Positions 8,375 through 17,994 of a stretch of DNA of 64,000 nucleotides are shown one piece after another. The stretch's first letter is position 1. Each line of letters starts with the position of its first letter. The stretch covers positions 49,507-113,506 of the forward strand of contig NZ_NINX01000046.1 in assembly GCF_002188635.1 (NCBI RefSeq). Reading direction: 5' to 3'. The stretch is from Pigmentiphaga sp. NML030171. GTDB taxonomy: Bacteria > Pseudomonadota > Gammaproteobacteria > Burkholderiales > Burkholderiaceae_B. A program made the translations under genes and the position numbers. The notes beneath the pieces were generated by a model that searched no databases, had not been told where the DNA came from, and worked only from the letters and a program-made list of their open reading frames with translations.

Positions 8375-10753
8375 TCAGGAACCGGCGCGGTCGCCGCGGA
8401 CCGCGTCAGAACCACTTGAAATTCGCTCGTCGGTCGCGGCCGCAGCAACCTGCGAACTGTTCCGGCCGGTCACTTGCGCAGCGGCATAGATGGCGTCCAC
8501 CCAGGTGCAGCGGTTGGCGATCAACATTCCAGCCACATCGAGCGTGCCGCCGCGGTTGATGTAGCCCAAAGCCCGCGTCTTCGAGGTGCCGCTGTCAATG
8601 CGGCGCAGCACACCCAGCATCGGCTCTGGGCGGGTATGGCTTATTAACACGCGAGGCAAGTGAGGCGGGAAGAGTGCTTGCAGGGCTTCGTCACCGACCA
8701 CGAAGGTGGCCTCAAGGTCATCTCGCGGAATGCGCAGGCGGCCGGGTTCGATCACTACAGTGACGCACGACGCAAGTCCATGGCGCTCCAGGCGGGCGTG
8801 GGCTTTGAACGCTTCCTCCAACTGGTAGGCGCCAATCACCACGAACTGCAGTTGTGCTGTAGCCGGATCGCCGGCTACATGGGCTGCTCCGTGCTCAACC
8901 AGCGATTGAGCGGCGGCGGCGTTGAAGTGATTCGGCGTGTCGCGCTTGGAGACCACCACACAGGCCACTTGGCCCCGGCTGGCGTAGACCGCTCGCAGCG
9001 CGGCGGACGCCGTGTTGGCATCCACCGGGAACAACACGCGTGCGGTGTCCGACATCTCCCCCAGCAATGCTTCGCCAATGGTCGGGTCCTGGTGTGACTG
9101 CTCGTTCTTGCTGTTCTCCCAGGTGTGGGATGTGACGATCAGCGGGACGGAGATCCAGCCTGGCGGCTGGCCCAGTTCCTTCTGCCGACGCGCGAAGATG
9201 ATCTCCTGGCGCATCAATCCAAGCATCTTGACCGCGAAGGCCTCGTAGCTGACGATCAGGTTCAGCCCCCCTTTGTTGGCGAGGGCGGCGGCCGCAACGG
9301 CTTCTTCATTGAGTGCGGTGACCACCGAGCCATCCGTCGATTCCGGGGCGCCGGGTTCGGGCACGTTGACGCGGTGCCTGAGCAGCGCCAGCGTGGCACC
9401 CATCTTGTTGCTGGCCAGTTCATCGGGATTGCCGATCCGGATGCGCAACTGTGGATTTGCCTGCACTAGCTCCACGAACCAACGGTCCAGTGCGGACATG
9501 GCGCTGCCCGATACCTCAGTTGGCGCCCAGGCCGGCATCGGCAGATGAGGGCTCGCTGGATGGCGTAGGGCCATGGGGTGCTCGCTTTCGCGCGAGCGCT
9601 GGCTCTGGCCGTGATTCGCAAGGACGGTGAGCGCGTTTTCCAGTTCGCTCTCGGGCACGAACAGCGCCGCAGCCCCTGCGTTGAAGGCCTCGCGTGCCTG
9701 CGCATCCTCGCGCGGATTGCCGTTCAGCGGCAGGTTGTGGGCGGCATTGGTCGCCGCGCCCGGGAAGCCAAAACCTTTCTCCGTCTCGGCGATCACGTAG
9801 GGCAGCTTGACCGGATAGCGCCGATCCGAGCGTGCGGCGAAGGCGCTCAGCGTGTCTTCGGCTTCAACAATGGCCCATGCGATCGCCATCGGATCACGTC
9901 CATCAACGATGATCGGATCGAAGCCGTTGTGGCGCAGGTCCTCGGCCAGCCAGGTAGCGCCACCTTCCTGCACGATCTGGGTGCGCTGCTCGATGCGCCG
10001 TCCGTTGAGAATCATGACCGGGATGGCGAAGCCGCAGTCCTCGGCGCGCCACCAGCGCGGCGCCCAGTCCGAGCCACGTTGTTCCTCGAAAGCGCCATCA
10101 CTGAGGAATGCCACCAGGCTTTCTCCCGGCAACGGCGTGTGCACATACTGCAGCCCGGCGAACCCCAGATAGCCGCCTTCGGAGATCGCGCCGGCCGTGT
10201 TCGGCCCGGCATGGCTACCCAGCGGTACCGCGGGCCGACCCTGCTTATCGATGGCATAGGAGTAGAAGTCCGCGATCAGGAGCGACAGGCCCGCCTCGCT
10301 GCGGTCGTAGCGTCCACGCTGGGCGGCGGATACATCGCCGGTCAGTGCGTTCACCGCCTCGATCGCGGCCACGCAGTGCCCCTGCCCCATGAGCCAGCCG
10401 CGTGTCGTCCCGGTCAGCGCGTTGGCCAACAGATAACCCACGAAGGCTGGCACCATGTTGAGCGAGCCGCCGGTGTGGCCTTCGGGCGTTTGTTTGAAAT
10501 CATCGGAGCCCAGTGGGCAGCCGCTTCGGTCGATGCGCCGGGCATAGGTCATATGCGCCACTACGCTCATGGCCGTGCAGGCCACCCGGTCGGCTGCAGC
10601 CAGCAGCGCATGGGCCGAGGCTTCGTCTGCTATACGCCTTTGCGCGACCAGACGTTGCACTAGGGCCTGCATACGTTCGATGGTTTCAGACCTGTGCGCG
10701 ATGGGCCCGTAACCAGCACGCCAATCGGTTGCGAGGTTAGCTTGAGAGGACAT
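8375..10753 (-). CDS. Phosphoketolase-like TPP enzyme
   Basis: A 792-residue protein with the length and order of xylulose-5-P/fructose-6-P phosphoketolase (thiamine diphosphate enzyme giving acetyl-phosphate): PEGHTGGSLN near residues 90-99, SEGGYLG at 191-197, and the cofactor-binding segment around 216-254. It is divergent: the usual VVGDGE is FLSDGA (S218-D219-G220), the usual EGGELG is EGGYLG, and the closing Asn pair reads LNG. These changes leave catalytic activity open. An AAGGAG ribosome site lies 6 nt before the ATG. PRPP synthase lies just upstream, and acetate kinase and phosphotransacetylase are in the same long operon, which supports an acetyl-phosphate role. Confidence 0.75.
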   Translation of the reverse strand: MSSQANLATDWRAGYGPIAHRSETIERMQALVQRLVAQRRIADEASAHALLAAADRVACTAMSVVAHMTYARRIDRSGCPLGSDDFKQTPEGHTGGSLNMVPAFVGYLLANALTGTTRGWLMGQGHCVAAIEAVNALTGDVSAAQRGRYDRSEAGLSLLIADFYSYAIDKQGRPAVPLGSHAGPNTAGAISEGGYLGFAGLQYVHTPLPGESLVAFLSDGAFEEQRGSDWAPRWWRAEDCGFAIPVMILNGRRIEQRTQIVQEGGATWLAEDLRHNGFDPIIVDGRDPMAIAWAIVEAEDTLSAFAARSDRRYPVKLPYVIAETEKGFGFPGAATNAAHNLPLNGNPREDAQAREAFNAGAAALFVPESELENALTVLANHGQSQRSRESEHPMALRHPASPHLPMPAWAPTEVSGSAMSALDRWFVELVQANPQLRIRIGNPDELASNKMGATLALLRHRVNVPEPGAPESTDGSVVTALNEEAVAAAALANKGGLNLIVSYEAFAVKMLGLMRQEIIFARRQKELGQPPGWISVPLIVTSHTWENSKNEQSHQDPTIGEALLGEMSDTARVLFPVDANTASAALRAVYASRGQVACVVVSKRDTPNHFNAAAAQSLVEHGAAHVAGDPATAQLQFVVIGAYQLEEAFKAHARLERHGLASCVTVVIEPGRLRIPRDDLEATFVVGDEALQALFPPHLPRVLISHTRPEPMLGVLRRIDSGTSKTRALGYINRGGTLDVAGMLIANRCTWVDAIYAAAQVTGRNSSQVAAAATDERISSGSDAVRGDRAGS

Positions 10754-10791
10754 TTCAGGTCTCCTTGAAAATAGTTGGATCGATAAAAAGA

Positions 10792-11688
10792 TCAGCCTCG
10801 CGGATCGGTTTTCCCGCTAGAGAGAGCGTCGGCAATCAGCGAAGCGAGACCAATCCGGTTGCTCGGATGCGGTACTGCGTCGGTGGACGTAATTCGGGCA
10901 AACAACGGTGTCAATTGGGCCCAGGCATCCTCGGCGAACAGGGCATGCACCACTACGCACTCCGGCTTGCGCATTCCTTGCTCGGCGAGCTTGCGCGCCG
11001 CGACGGCGAGCGTGCGGCCTGATGATGCGATGTCGTCCACAAGCACCGGCGTTCTGCCGCGCCAGATCGACAGGTCGGGAACATCGATGTCCACGCTGCG
11101 ATCGCCATGGCGTGTCTTGCGAAGCACAGCGTGCGGTACGCCGATGCGGGACGCGATGGCGCCGGCCCACTGCTCGCTTTCCTCGTCGGGGCCCACGATC
11201 AAAGGTTCTTCGACATGATTCGCGATCCAGTCGGCCAGCAGTGGTGCGGCATGCAAGGTGATGGTGGGGATCGTGTAGACCGCTGATAGTGTCGGATAGC
11301 GGTGCAGATGCGGATCCACCGTGAGCAGCTTGTCGAAGGTCGATGAGACCAGACGTGCGAAGGACCGCGACGTCACGCTTTCTCCGTCATGGAATCGCTT
11401 GTCCTGGCGCATGTAGGCCAGATACGGTGCGATCAGGTTCACCTCTTGCGCGCCAAGTTCGCGCGCCGCGTCAGCGGCAAAAGCCAGAAGCAGGAACTGC
11501 GGATCAGGATGGGCCAGCGTGCAAATCACATCCACGATCCGATCGGCAGGTTCGCCATGCAACCGGACATAGCTCTCGCCATCGGGGAATCGGCGCGTTT
11601 CGATGCGGCCGGCTTCGCTGCCGCATGCCTGCGCGATGCCGCGGGCCAGATCTTCATTGCCGGGTAGGGCCAGGGTGAGTCGTTGCAT
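10792..11688 (-). CDS. prs: Ribose-phosphate pyrophosphokinase (PRPP synthase)
   Basis: A 298-residue protein with the paired phosphoribosyltransferase folds of PRPP synthase (ribose-5-P + ATP to PRPP + AMP). Visible: the ATP/ribose segment RRFPDGESYVRL, the catalytic DKRFHDGESVTSR flap, the divalent-metal segment VDPHLHRYP, and the PRPP loop PVLVDDIASSGRTL near residue 210. It is shorter than the housekeeping enzyme (about 315 aa) and clusters with a phosphoketolase-like gene, so it is probably an accessory copy. GGAGATAAATGG precedes the ATG. It shares pentose-phosphate substrates with its neighbour. Confidence 0.87.
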   Translation of the reverse strand: MQRLTLALPGNEDLARGIAQACGSEAGRIETRRFPDGESYVRLHGEPADRIVDVICTLAHPDPQFLLLAFAADAARELGAQEVNLIAPYLAYMRQDKRFHDGESVTSRSFARLVSSTFDKLLTVDPHLHRYPTLSAVYTIPTITLHAAPLLADWIANHVEEPLIVGPDEESEQWAGAIASRIGVPHAVLRKTRHGDRSVDIDVPDLSIWRGRTPVLVDDIASSGRTLAVAARKLAEQGMRKPECVVVHALFAEDAWAQLTPLFARITSTDAVPHPSNRIGLASLIADALSSGKTDPRG

Positions 11689-11891
11689 CCATTTATCTCC
11701 TTATTTGTTGTCCTTGGTCTCTTATCGAGCGCGGGTGCCTTATCGTTCAGCTCGCTGTGTTCACCTTGCCAACTGGCTAATGACGACGGCATTGGCAGTA
11801 CTGCGTCGACGTGGTAGCTCCACAAGCAACCAGGCTCTTGTCATGAACAGCAACAGAGTGGCTTGCATGGCGTTCAAGGAATCGATCTGCA

Positions 11892-12965
11892 TCAGAATCG
11901 CCGTCCTACGGTGATCGTTCCGTAGACCGGGATTTCCTTTTGTCCACGAAATTCGCGGGTGCGGTGGTAGCGGGCTATCGCGATGCGCCAGTTGCCCTGA
12001 GTCATCGCGATGCCATAGCCCACATCGGCCACGAATGGCCGTTTATCAACACTATGACTGGACTTGAACGTATTGCCGTCCAACGTGATGTCGTGCAAAA
12101 CCCAGCGACCGTCGAGTGCCACGAACAGGTGCCCGTTCCAGTTGCTGCCAGCGGTCTTACGCACGGGCGAGGTGTTTTCTCCAGCCGGGCGCAGCGGTGC
12201 GGTGCCTAAGTCGTCCGGCAGGCGTAGGCCATAGCGCAGTTCTCCGCCGACATTCGCGTAGGTGGCGAAATTGCCCAAGCTGCCGCCCCAGTGGCGGGTC
12301 AGATCCCAACCCCAACCGCTGACGTTTTCTTGCCTGATGACTCGTGTTCGGCGTTCGTGGAGCAACTGCAGCACGGGTTCGTCGCGCAGTTGATGTCTCC
12401 AGCCATTGAATCTGTCCACTCCGACGGTGTCATGCCACCAGTTCTGGACTTGCCTGGCCTGGGAGGAGGGCCCCACCACCCCCACGCGGAGTTGCGAAGT
12501 GCGCAGCGTATCGCCCCGCCTCGCGTTATAGCCAAGGCTCAACATCAAGGCGCCCGCGAAAGGACGATCATCCTTGATGAGATCGCTGCGCGTTTTGTCG
12601 TTCGGGGTGTACATCATCTGCCCGAAGCCGATGGTCATGTTCTGTTCGTCGAAGCCTTGGGGTTGGAGCATCGTGAGAAAGCGATTCAGCCCACGGACGA
12701 GACGCGGTAGACAAGGGTCATCGCTATAGTCCACGAGGTTGGGGGAAACCCAACTGGCGAGAAACCCGTTGGAGTACCCTTGATCCTGTCCCATGCCGCC
12801 GAACATGTCGTTGTCGATCCGCAGATTGAGCGTTCCGGTCGAGCGCAGCGGATTGTCACGGTGGCAGGACTGTGCCTGCGCGCAGGCACTCAGCGACAGC
12901 AGCAGCAAGGTAGCTGCGACTCTAAGCCTCCATTCAGCGAGGTCAGTGGGCTGAACTTTCGTCAC
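11892..12965 (-). CDS. Lipid A deacylase LpxR-family outer-membrane protein (DUF2219)
   Basis: The DUF2219/LpxR family removes the 3'-acyloxyacyl chain from lipid A in the outer membrane. The mature part opens with LNLRIDNDMFGGMGQDQGYS, matching the family's NDxF...D.GYTNG start, and shows alternating amphipathic strands ending in F, as in beta-barrels (GTITVGRRF). I place the start at GTG 12965: it overlaps the Usp stop (GTGA) and gives a signal peptide (WRLRVAATLLLLSLSACAQA, 357-aa protein). That segment contains LSAC, so a lipoprotein cleavage site is possible, which is unusual for this family. A frame opening further upstream would overlap the Usp gene. Confidence 0.75.
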   Translation of the reverse strand: MTKVQPTDLAEWRLRVAATLLLLSLSACAQAQSCHRDNPLRSTGTLNLRIDNDMFGGMGQDQGYSNGFLASWVSPNLVDYSDDPCLPRLVRGLNRFLTMLQPQGFDEQNMTIGFGQMMYTPNDKTRSDLIKDDRPFAGALMLSLGYNARRGDTLRTSQLRVGVVGPSSQARQVQNWWHDTVGVDRFNGWRHQLRDEPVLQLLHERRTRVIRQENVSGWGWDLTRHWGGSLGNFATYANVGGELRYGLRLPDDLGTAPLRPAGENTSPVRKTAGSNWNGHLFVALDGRWVLHDITLDGNTFKSSHSVDKRPFVADVGYGIAMTQGNWRIAIARYHRTREFRGQKEIPVYGTITVGRRF

Positions 12966-13456
12966 GCTGGCATGCCACCGTGCCCAGGGGTTGCAGTAGC
13001 AATGACAGAATGGGGCTGGCGTACCAGCATCACGGGAACCGGTGCGATCCGAGCGAGCTGCTCGGCATCGCTTCCCAGCAGCAGCCTGTCCACGCCCCGA
13101 CGTCCGTGGGTGCCCAGCACCACCAGCTCGCATCCGGTAGCCAGTGCCTGCTGCGCGATAAGTACCGAGACGCGCTCGCCCTTGCTCTCCAGAAGGACGG
13201 TCTCTACCGTCAAGCCTTCCTGTCTCAGCCAGAGCGCCGCCTCGTCCAGCAGCTTCTGCCCGGCCGCCAGGAAGCCTGGCCTTACTTCTTCAAGGTAAAT
13301 TCTCGGCCTCTCGAAGCCGTTGCTGTGCTTCATTTCCTCGATAATGTGCAGCAAGATGATGGTTGCACCGCTTAGGCGTGCCAGCACCGCGGCGTGGTGG
13401 AGGGCCAAATTGGCGGTAGAACTTCCGTCGAGCGGAACCAGCAGTCTTGAGTACAT
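12962..13456 (-). CDS. Universal stress protein (UspA family)
   Basis: A 164-residue single Usp domain. It starts MYSRLLVPLDGSSTANLALH and ends with the ATP-binding pattern GTHGRRGVDRLLLGSDAEQLAR (G-2x-G-9x-G-S), followed by PVPVMLVRQ. Such proteins bind ATP and improve survival under starvation or low oxygen. It overlaps the LpxR-like gene by 4 bp. Its place between PHA synthase and the LpxR-like gene fits a stress island. Confidence 0.9.
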   Translation of the reverse strand: MYSRLLVPLDGSSTANLALHHAAVLARLSGATIILLHIIEEMKHSNGFERPRIYLEEVRPGFLAAGQKLLDEAALWLRQEGLTVETVLLESKGERVSVLIAQQALATGCELVVLGTHGRRGVDRLLLGSDAEQLARIAPVPVMLVRQPHSVIATATPGHGGMPA

Positions 13457-13542
13457 GAATGTCTCCAGTTATCAAAGTAGGTGGGGTGTCGAATAGATAT
13501 TGCGCATAGCGTGTCGCAATAGCGGACGCGGTATGCGCGTAT

Positions 13543-15294
13543 TCAGCTGCGTACATATTTCCCCGGGGCGTCGCAAATAGTGGGATATCCACGGGATTCG
13601 GCCCCCATGAGCGGAGGCGCAACACCTTCACCAGAGCGCTCTCGAAGCCATGCTGACCATGCCGGCCACCACGAATCTAGATGCGTCTGTGCAGTGGCTT
13701 GCCACTCGTCCGGCGCCATGTACCCCTCATTCACGGCGCGCGTATGGATTTGATACTGGCGCTTGCCTCGGCCAGGCTCGCTCACGATGCCGCCGTTGTG
13801 CCCTCCGGTGGTCAATACAAAAGTCAGTTCGGCTGAAGACAGGAGATGCAGCTTGTAGACGGAGCGCCACGGCGCAATATGATCGGAGGCAGTGCCGACG
13901 CAAAACATCGGTACGGTGATGTTTCCCACTGAAACCGGACGACCCAGGACGGGATAGCGCCCTGCGCTGAGATCATTATTCAGGTAAAGGCGTCGGAGAT
14001 ATTGCGAATGCATCTTCGCCGGCAGGCGAGTCCCATCGGCATTCCAAGCCATCAGGTCGGTCATTGGCCGACGATCGCCCAACACGTACTCGTCGATCAT
14101 GCGAGACCATACAAGATCGTAGGCGCGCAGTAGCTGGAAAGCGCCACTCATCTGGCTTGAACTCAAGTAGCCTGTTTGAGCCATACTGGCCTCCAATAGC
14201 GCCACCTGGCTCTGGTTGATGAGAAGGCCAAGCTCGCCTGGCTCGCTGAAGTCCGTCTGCGCAGCCAGCAGGCTTACGGACGCCAGCCGCGTATCGCCAT
14301 CGCGCGCCATGGCCGAGGCCCCAATAGACAGCAATGTCCCGCCCAGGCAATAGCCAGCCGCGTGGATTTCCTGCTCGGGGACGATGGATGTCACGGCGTC
14401 CAGCGCCGCACGCAAGCCGAGCTCAAGATACTCATCCATGCCCAAGTCTCGATCACCAGCATCCGGATTTTTCCAGGAGATGCAAAAAACCGTATGGCCT
14501 TGTGCAACGAGATACCGTATCAGCGAGTTATGGGGAGATAGATCGAGTACGTAGTACTTCATGATCCAGGCAGGAATGATCAGTATCGGCTCAGGATGGA
14601 CTTTCTCGGTAGTGGGCGTGTATTGAATCAACTCGATTAATTGATTCCTCAGTACGACTTTTCCTTCCGTCACCGCCACGTCGCGCCCAACGACGAAGTT
14701 CTCGGTTCCCGCAGGAGGCTCACCGGATAGTTGTCGGCGCAGGTCATCGAGAAAGTTGGACATGCCACGCGCCAGGTTGGCGCCTTGTTCTTCTATCGTT
14801 TTTTTCAGGACAACGGGGTTAAAAAGCGCAGAATTGGTCGGCGATACCATTTCCAGCCATTGCTTTGCGCCAAACGCCAATAGGCGTTCGTGTTGTGGAT
14901 CAACACCCCATACACCTTGCGTGGCTTGCTCCCACCATTTGGATTGAATAAGAAAGGAACTGCGGAAAAGGTTGTAGGGCCATTGATCCCATGCCGGATC
15001 GTTGAAACGACGGTCATTGGTAGGTGACGGTTCAGGAGATGCAACTTCCTGGTCCGGACTGACCAAGCTCTTTTTCAGCAGAGACATCCATTGCTCAGAC
15101 AAGGAGCCTGCAAAAGACAAAAGCTCCGATTGCTTTCCGGGGCTGTTCGCTAAATGGCTTGCCCAGTCCGTCCAAGCCAACAGCGACGATTCAGGTGAAA
15201 TTGAGGACCAAGCCTGGGCCCAAGCCATATGCGCTTGCATATCCAGTGCCGGAACGATTGTCGATGAAGTATTACCTTTCTTGTTTTTTGTCAA
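13543..15294 (-). CDS. phaC: Poly(3-hydroxyalkanoate) synthase, class I
   Basis: A 583-residue PHA synthase that polymerises (R)-3-hydroxyacyl-CoA into granules. The lipase-like box is GYCLGG, with nucleophile Cys near residue 316. The catalytic Asp lies in ASDHIAPW and the His in TGGHNGGIV. The N-terminal domain (MAWAQAWSS...) is typical of class I. The best-placed initiation codon is TTG at 15294 with GAGG about 9 nt upstream, and a later start is possible. Phasin and acetoacetyl-CoA reductase lie 8-9 kb upstream on the same strand. No beta-ketothiolase (PhaA) gene is present in the window. Confidence 0.93.
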   Translation of the reverse strand: MTKNKKGNTSSTIVPALDMQAHMAWAQAWSSISPESSLLAWTDWASHLANSPGKQSELLSFAGSLSEQWMSLLKKSLVSPDQEVASPEPSPTNDRRFNDPAWDQWPYNLFRSSFLIQSKWWEQATQGVWGVDPQHERLLAFGAKQWLEMVSPTNSALFNPVVLKKTIEEQGANLARGMSNFLDDLRRQLSGEPPAGTENFVVGRDVAVTEGKVVLRNQLIELIQYTPTTEKVHPEPILIIPAWIMKYYVLDLSPHNSLIRYLVAQGHTVFCISWKNPDAGDRDLGMDEYLELGLRAALDAVTSIVPEQEIHAAGYCLGGTLLSIGASAMARDGDTRLASVSLLAAQTDFSEPGELGLLINQSQVALLEASMAQTGYLSSSQMSGAFQLLRAYDLVWSRMIDEYVLGDRRPMTDLMAWNADGTRLPAKMHSQYLRRLYLNNDLSAGRYPVLGRPVSVGNITVPMFCVGTASDHIAPWRSVYKLHLLSSAELTFVLTTGGHNGGIVSEPGRGKRQYQIHTRAVNEGYMAPDEWQATAQTHLDSWWPAWSAWLRERSGEGVAPPLMGAESRGYPTICDAPGKYVRS

Positions 15295-15474
15295 AACGCA
15301 TTACCTCAATTGCTATTCAAATAGATGGAGCGCCCTCGTTTGAACACGGGGGTAGTTGTGCTCGCTTGTGTTCATGCACACCGGCACTCATGTCACCAGC
15401 GCTTTTGCGATGACACCGTGCCAGCGTGCTAGAGATGTCTCCGCCTGCCGGCGCATTCCGTTAATTCTTTCGTC

Positions 15475-16680
15475 TTAACCGGCCATCAGGCTGATCACCA
15501 GTGCGTTCGCAATGTCGATGACGAACCCGCACACCAGGGGCACCACAATGAACGCCTCGCGCGCAGCGCCATGCTCCCGAGTGACCGCCGTCATGTTGGC
15601 GATGGCGGTGGCGGTAGAGCCCAGCGCGATTCCGCCGAAACCGGCACACATCACTGCAGCCTGGTAATCCTTGCCCATTGCCCGAAAAACGATCAGAAAA
15701 ACGAACGCGATGACCAAGATGATCTGCACCAGCATCGCCACCGTGATGAAGGCAAGCACAGGCTGCAGTTCCCAGAGCCTGAGCCCCATCAGCGCCATGG
15801 TCAGAAACAGGCCCAATGACATGTCGGAGACCAGGGCGATGCCTGGCTGCATGCTTGGCCAGTTCCATAAACGCCCGCGCCCACTCGGCCTCATCCAGTC
15901 GGCCACCATGCGCAGGAGAATTCCGGCCAGCAGGCAGCCCACAAAGGCGGGCAGCGTGACAGGGGTAAGCGCGACCAAGGCATTGATTCCTGAGCCCAAC
16001 ATCAAGGCTAAGTTGAGCCAGAGCAATGCCAGCAGCACGCCGTAGTAGTCCAGGCGGGCATGCTGCTCATCGCTGTGCAGCGTGCCAATTTCCAGGGCGC
16101 TGTCTCCGGAGGCTCGAAGTCGATGCCTGCGCATGAGCAGACCTGCGATCGGGCCGCCGATGGTGCAGGCCGCGATCAGGCCGATCATGTTCGCCGCCAA
16201 CCCCAGTTCCTGCGCTTGCGCAATGCCGAGGTTTTGAACGAAGTAATCGGACCAGGCCAAGGTGGTGCCCACCCCTCCGGTCAGGGAAATCGAACCGACC
16301 ATGAGACCGGCGCGCGGATCCAGGCCGAATGCGCGGGCCGTCTCCATCCCGACGAGGTTCTGCAGCACCATGAACCCGATGGCCAACCCCGACAGGATCA
16401 GCAAAGGCCGTCCACCATGGCGCAGTGTGCGGGCGTCGGTACTCAGTCCAATGGCGGCAAAGAAGTACAGCAGCAGCGCATCGCGCGCTTCCAGATCGAA
16501 ACTGACCGTGACCCCCATCCCGTAGTACAGGACGAAGACAACCAAGGCGCAAGCCAAGCCGCCCACCAAGGATTCCGGGATGCTGTATCGACGCAAGATG
16601 CCCGAACGCGCTACCAAGCCCTTGCCCACAAACAACAGCAGAATGGCGAGCGTGAATCCATGGAAGGCATCGATCTTCAT
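15475..16680 (-). CDS. gltS: Sodium/glutamate symporter GltS
   Basis: A 401-residue membrane protein with about 10-12 helices and the GltS hallmarks GSISLTGGVGTTLAW and GFGGIALGSTATAIANM, the two pore-loop repeats. It imports glutamate with Na+. The ATG at 16680 overlaps the acetate kinase stop (ATGA), which fixes this start against the longer upstream frame. Why glutamate uptake is coupled to acetate kinase is not clear; acid or osmotic stress handling is one possibility. Confidence 0.9.
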   Translation of the reverse strand: MKIDAFHGFTLAILLLFVGKGLVARSGILRRYSIPESLVGGLACALVVFVLYYGMGVTVSFDLEARDALLLYFFAAIGLSTDARTLRHGGRPLLILSGLAIGFMVLQNLVGMETARAFGLDPRAGLMVGSISLTGGVGTTLAWSDYFVQNLGIAQAQELGLAANMIGLIAACTIGGPIAGLLMRRHRLRASGDSALEIGTLHSDEQHARLDYYGVLLALLWLNLALMLGSGINALVALTPVTLPAFVGCLLAGILLRMVADWMRPSGRGRLWNWPSMQPGIALVSDMSLGLFLTMALMGLRLWELQPVLAFITVAMLVQIILVIAFVFLIVFRAMGKDYQAAVMCAGFGGIALGSTATAIANMTAVTREHGAAREAFIVVPLVCGFVIDIANALVISLMAG

Positions 16681-17918
16681 CGCACCTTCTCCCTGTCCAG
16701 GCAGGACAGCGCATGGCTGGCGGCGATCCACTCTTCATTGGTGGGTTCGATCGTCACGATGACCTGGCTGTGGTCGCTGGAAATCGTCGCCGCGTGGCTG
16801 GCATTGGCGTCGGTATCCAGGGCAATGTTCAGAAAACCCAGTGCCGCACCGATGCGCTCGCGAATGAACGCATTGTGTTCACCGACACCTGCCGTGAATA
16901 CCAGCATGTCCAGACCGCCCAGAACAGCAACCAAGGCACCGATCTCGCGCACGATGCGACGCACGTAGAGGTCCAGCGCCAAGCGCGCTCGCTCACCCGT
17001 TTCACCTTCATCGTTCTCGTGCCGGACAATGACGCGCGGCTCGGCCGAGATTCCCGAAACGCCGAGCAGACCGGACTCGTGATAGAGGACACGCCCCACT
17101 TGTTCCAGTGAAAGCTTCTCGATCTCCATCAGGTAGAGCACGGCGCCTGGATCGAGCGCACCGGTGCGGGTGCCCATCATCAGCCCGTCAAGCGCGGAGA
17201 AACCCATGGTGGTGGCCACGCTTTTGAGTCCTTGCATGGCACACAGGCTGGCGCCACTGCCCAGGTGGGCAACGATGGTGCGCCTGCGCGCCGCGTCGCC
17301 ATGGCGTTCGGGCAAAGCCTCAGCCATGTACTCATACGACAGGCCGTGAAATCCGTACCGGCGCAGACCGCGCTCCCATGCGGCGTAGGGCAACGGCAGG
17401 AGCTGCTCGAGCTTGGGGATGGTGTGATGGAAGCCGGTGTCGAAGCAGGCCACCTGAGGCAGCTCCGGCTGTTCGCGCAGCAGGATATCGATGGCCTCCA
17501 GCGCGAACGGCTGGTGCAGTGGCGCCAGCGGGATGTATCCCTGCAGATCGGTGAGCACCTGGGCGTCCACCCGCACTGGCTCGAAATACCTGCTGCCACC
17601 GTGGACGATCCGATGAGCGACCGCACCTATCCGGCGGCCGTCGAGCCGCTGACTGACGCGATCGCGGATGATGCGCAGCGCGGCACGATAGGGATGTGCC
17701 GTGTCCAGTTTGATCGGGAACGGCGCAACCCCGGTCTCTTCGAAATCCGGATCGGCGCCGCCGATTCCCAGCACTTTGCCATTCCACAACGCCTGGCGAG
17801 GCAGTGGCGTGGCCGAAGGGTCGAATACCGCAAACTTGATGCTGGATGAACCGCAGTTCAGTACAAGGATCAGTCCGTGCCCGGGGCGTCCGGAGCGGGC
17901 CGTGGTCGCATCCATCAT
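16677..17918 (-). CDS. ackA: Acetate kinase
   Basis: A 413-residue acetate kinase (acetyl-phosphate + ADP to acetate + ATP). Visible: the phosphate-1 loop LVLNCGSSSIKFAVFD, RIVHGGSRYF, the catalytic region FDTGFHHTI, the adenosine loop LGSGASLCA, and the C-terminal VFTAGVGEHN. I use the ATG at 17918 with GAGGAC upstream; the frame stays open further upstream but loses family similarity. Linked with the phosphotransacetylase fusion and the phosphoketolase-like enzyme, it would allow substrate-level ATP synthesis when respiration is limited. Confidence 0.93.
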   Translation of the reverse strand: MMDATTARSGRPGHGLILVLNCGSSSIKFAVFDPSATPLPRQALWNGKVLGIGGADPDFEETGVAPFPIKLDTAHPYRAALRIIRDRVSQRLDGRRIGAVAHRIVHGGSRYFEPVRVDAQVLTDLQGYIPLAPLHQPFALEAIDILLREQPELPQVACFDTGFHHTIPKLEQLLPLPYAAWERGLRRYGFHGLSYEYMAEALPERHGDAARRRTIVAHLGSGASLCAMQGLKSVATTMGFSALDGLMMGTRTGALDPGAVLYLMEIEKLSLEQVGRVLYHESGLLGVSGISAEPRVIVRHENDEGETGERARLALDLYVRRIVREIGALVAVLGGLDMLVFTAGVGEHNAFIRERIGAALGFLNIALDTDANASHAATISSDHSQVIVTIEPTNEEWIAASHALSCLDREKVR

Positions 17919-17994
17919 GTCGTCCTCTTTTTGCCCGGTCCCGGTGACGTCGCCACGGTGTTCGGATATGCCTGCACGCTCATCGTCGTCAGAT

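Noticed and set aside
13543..13631. Minus-strand frame from 13631 running into the Usp gene
   Set aside because: It overlaps the 3' end of phaC and has no start signal or similarity.
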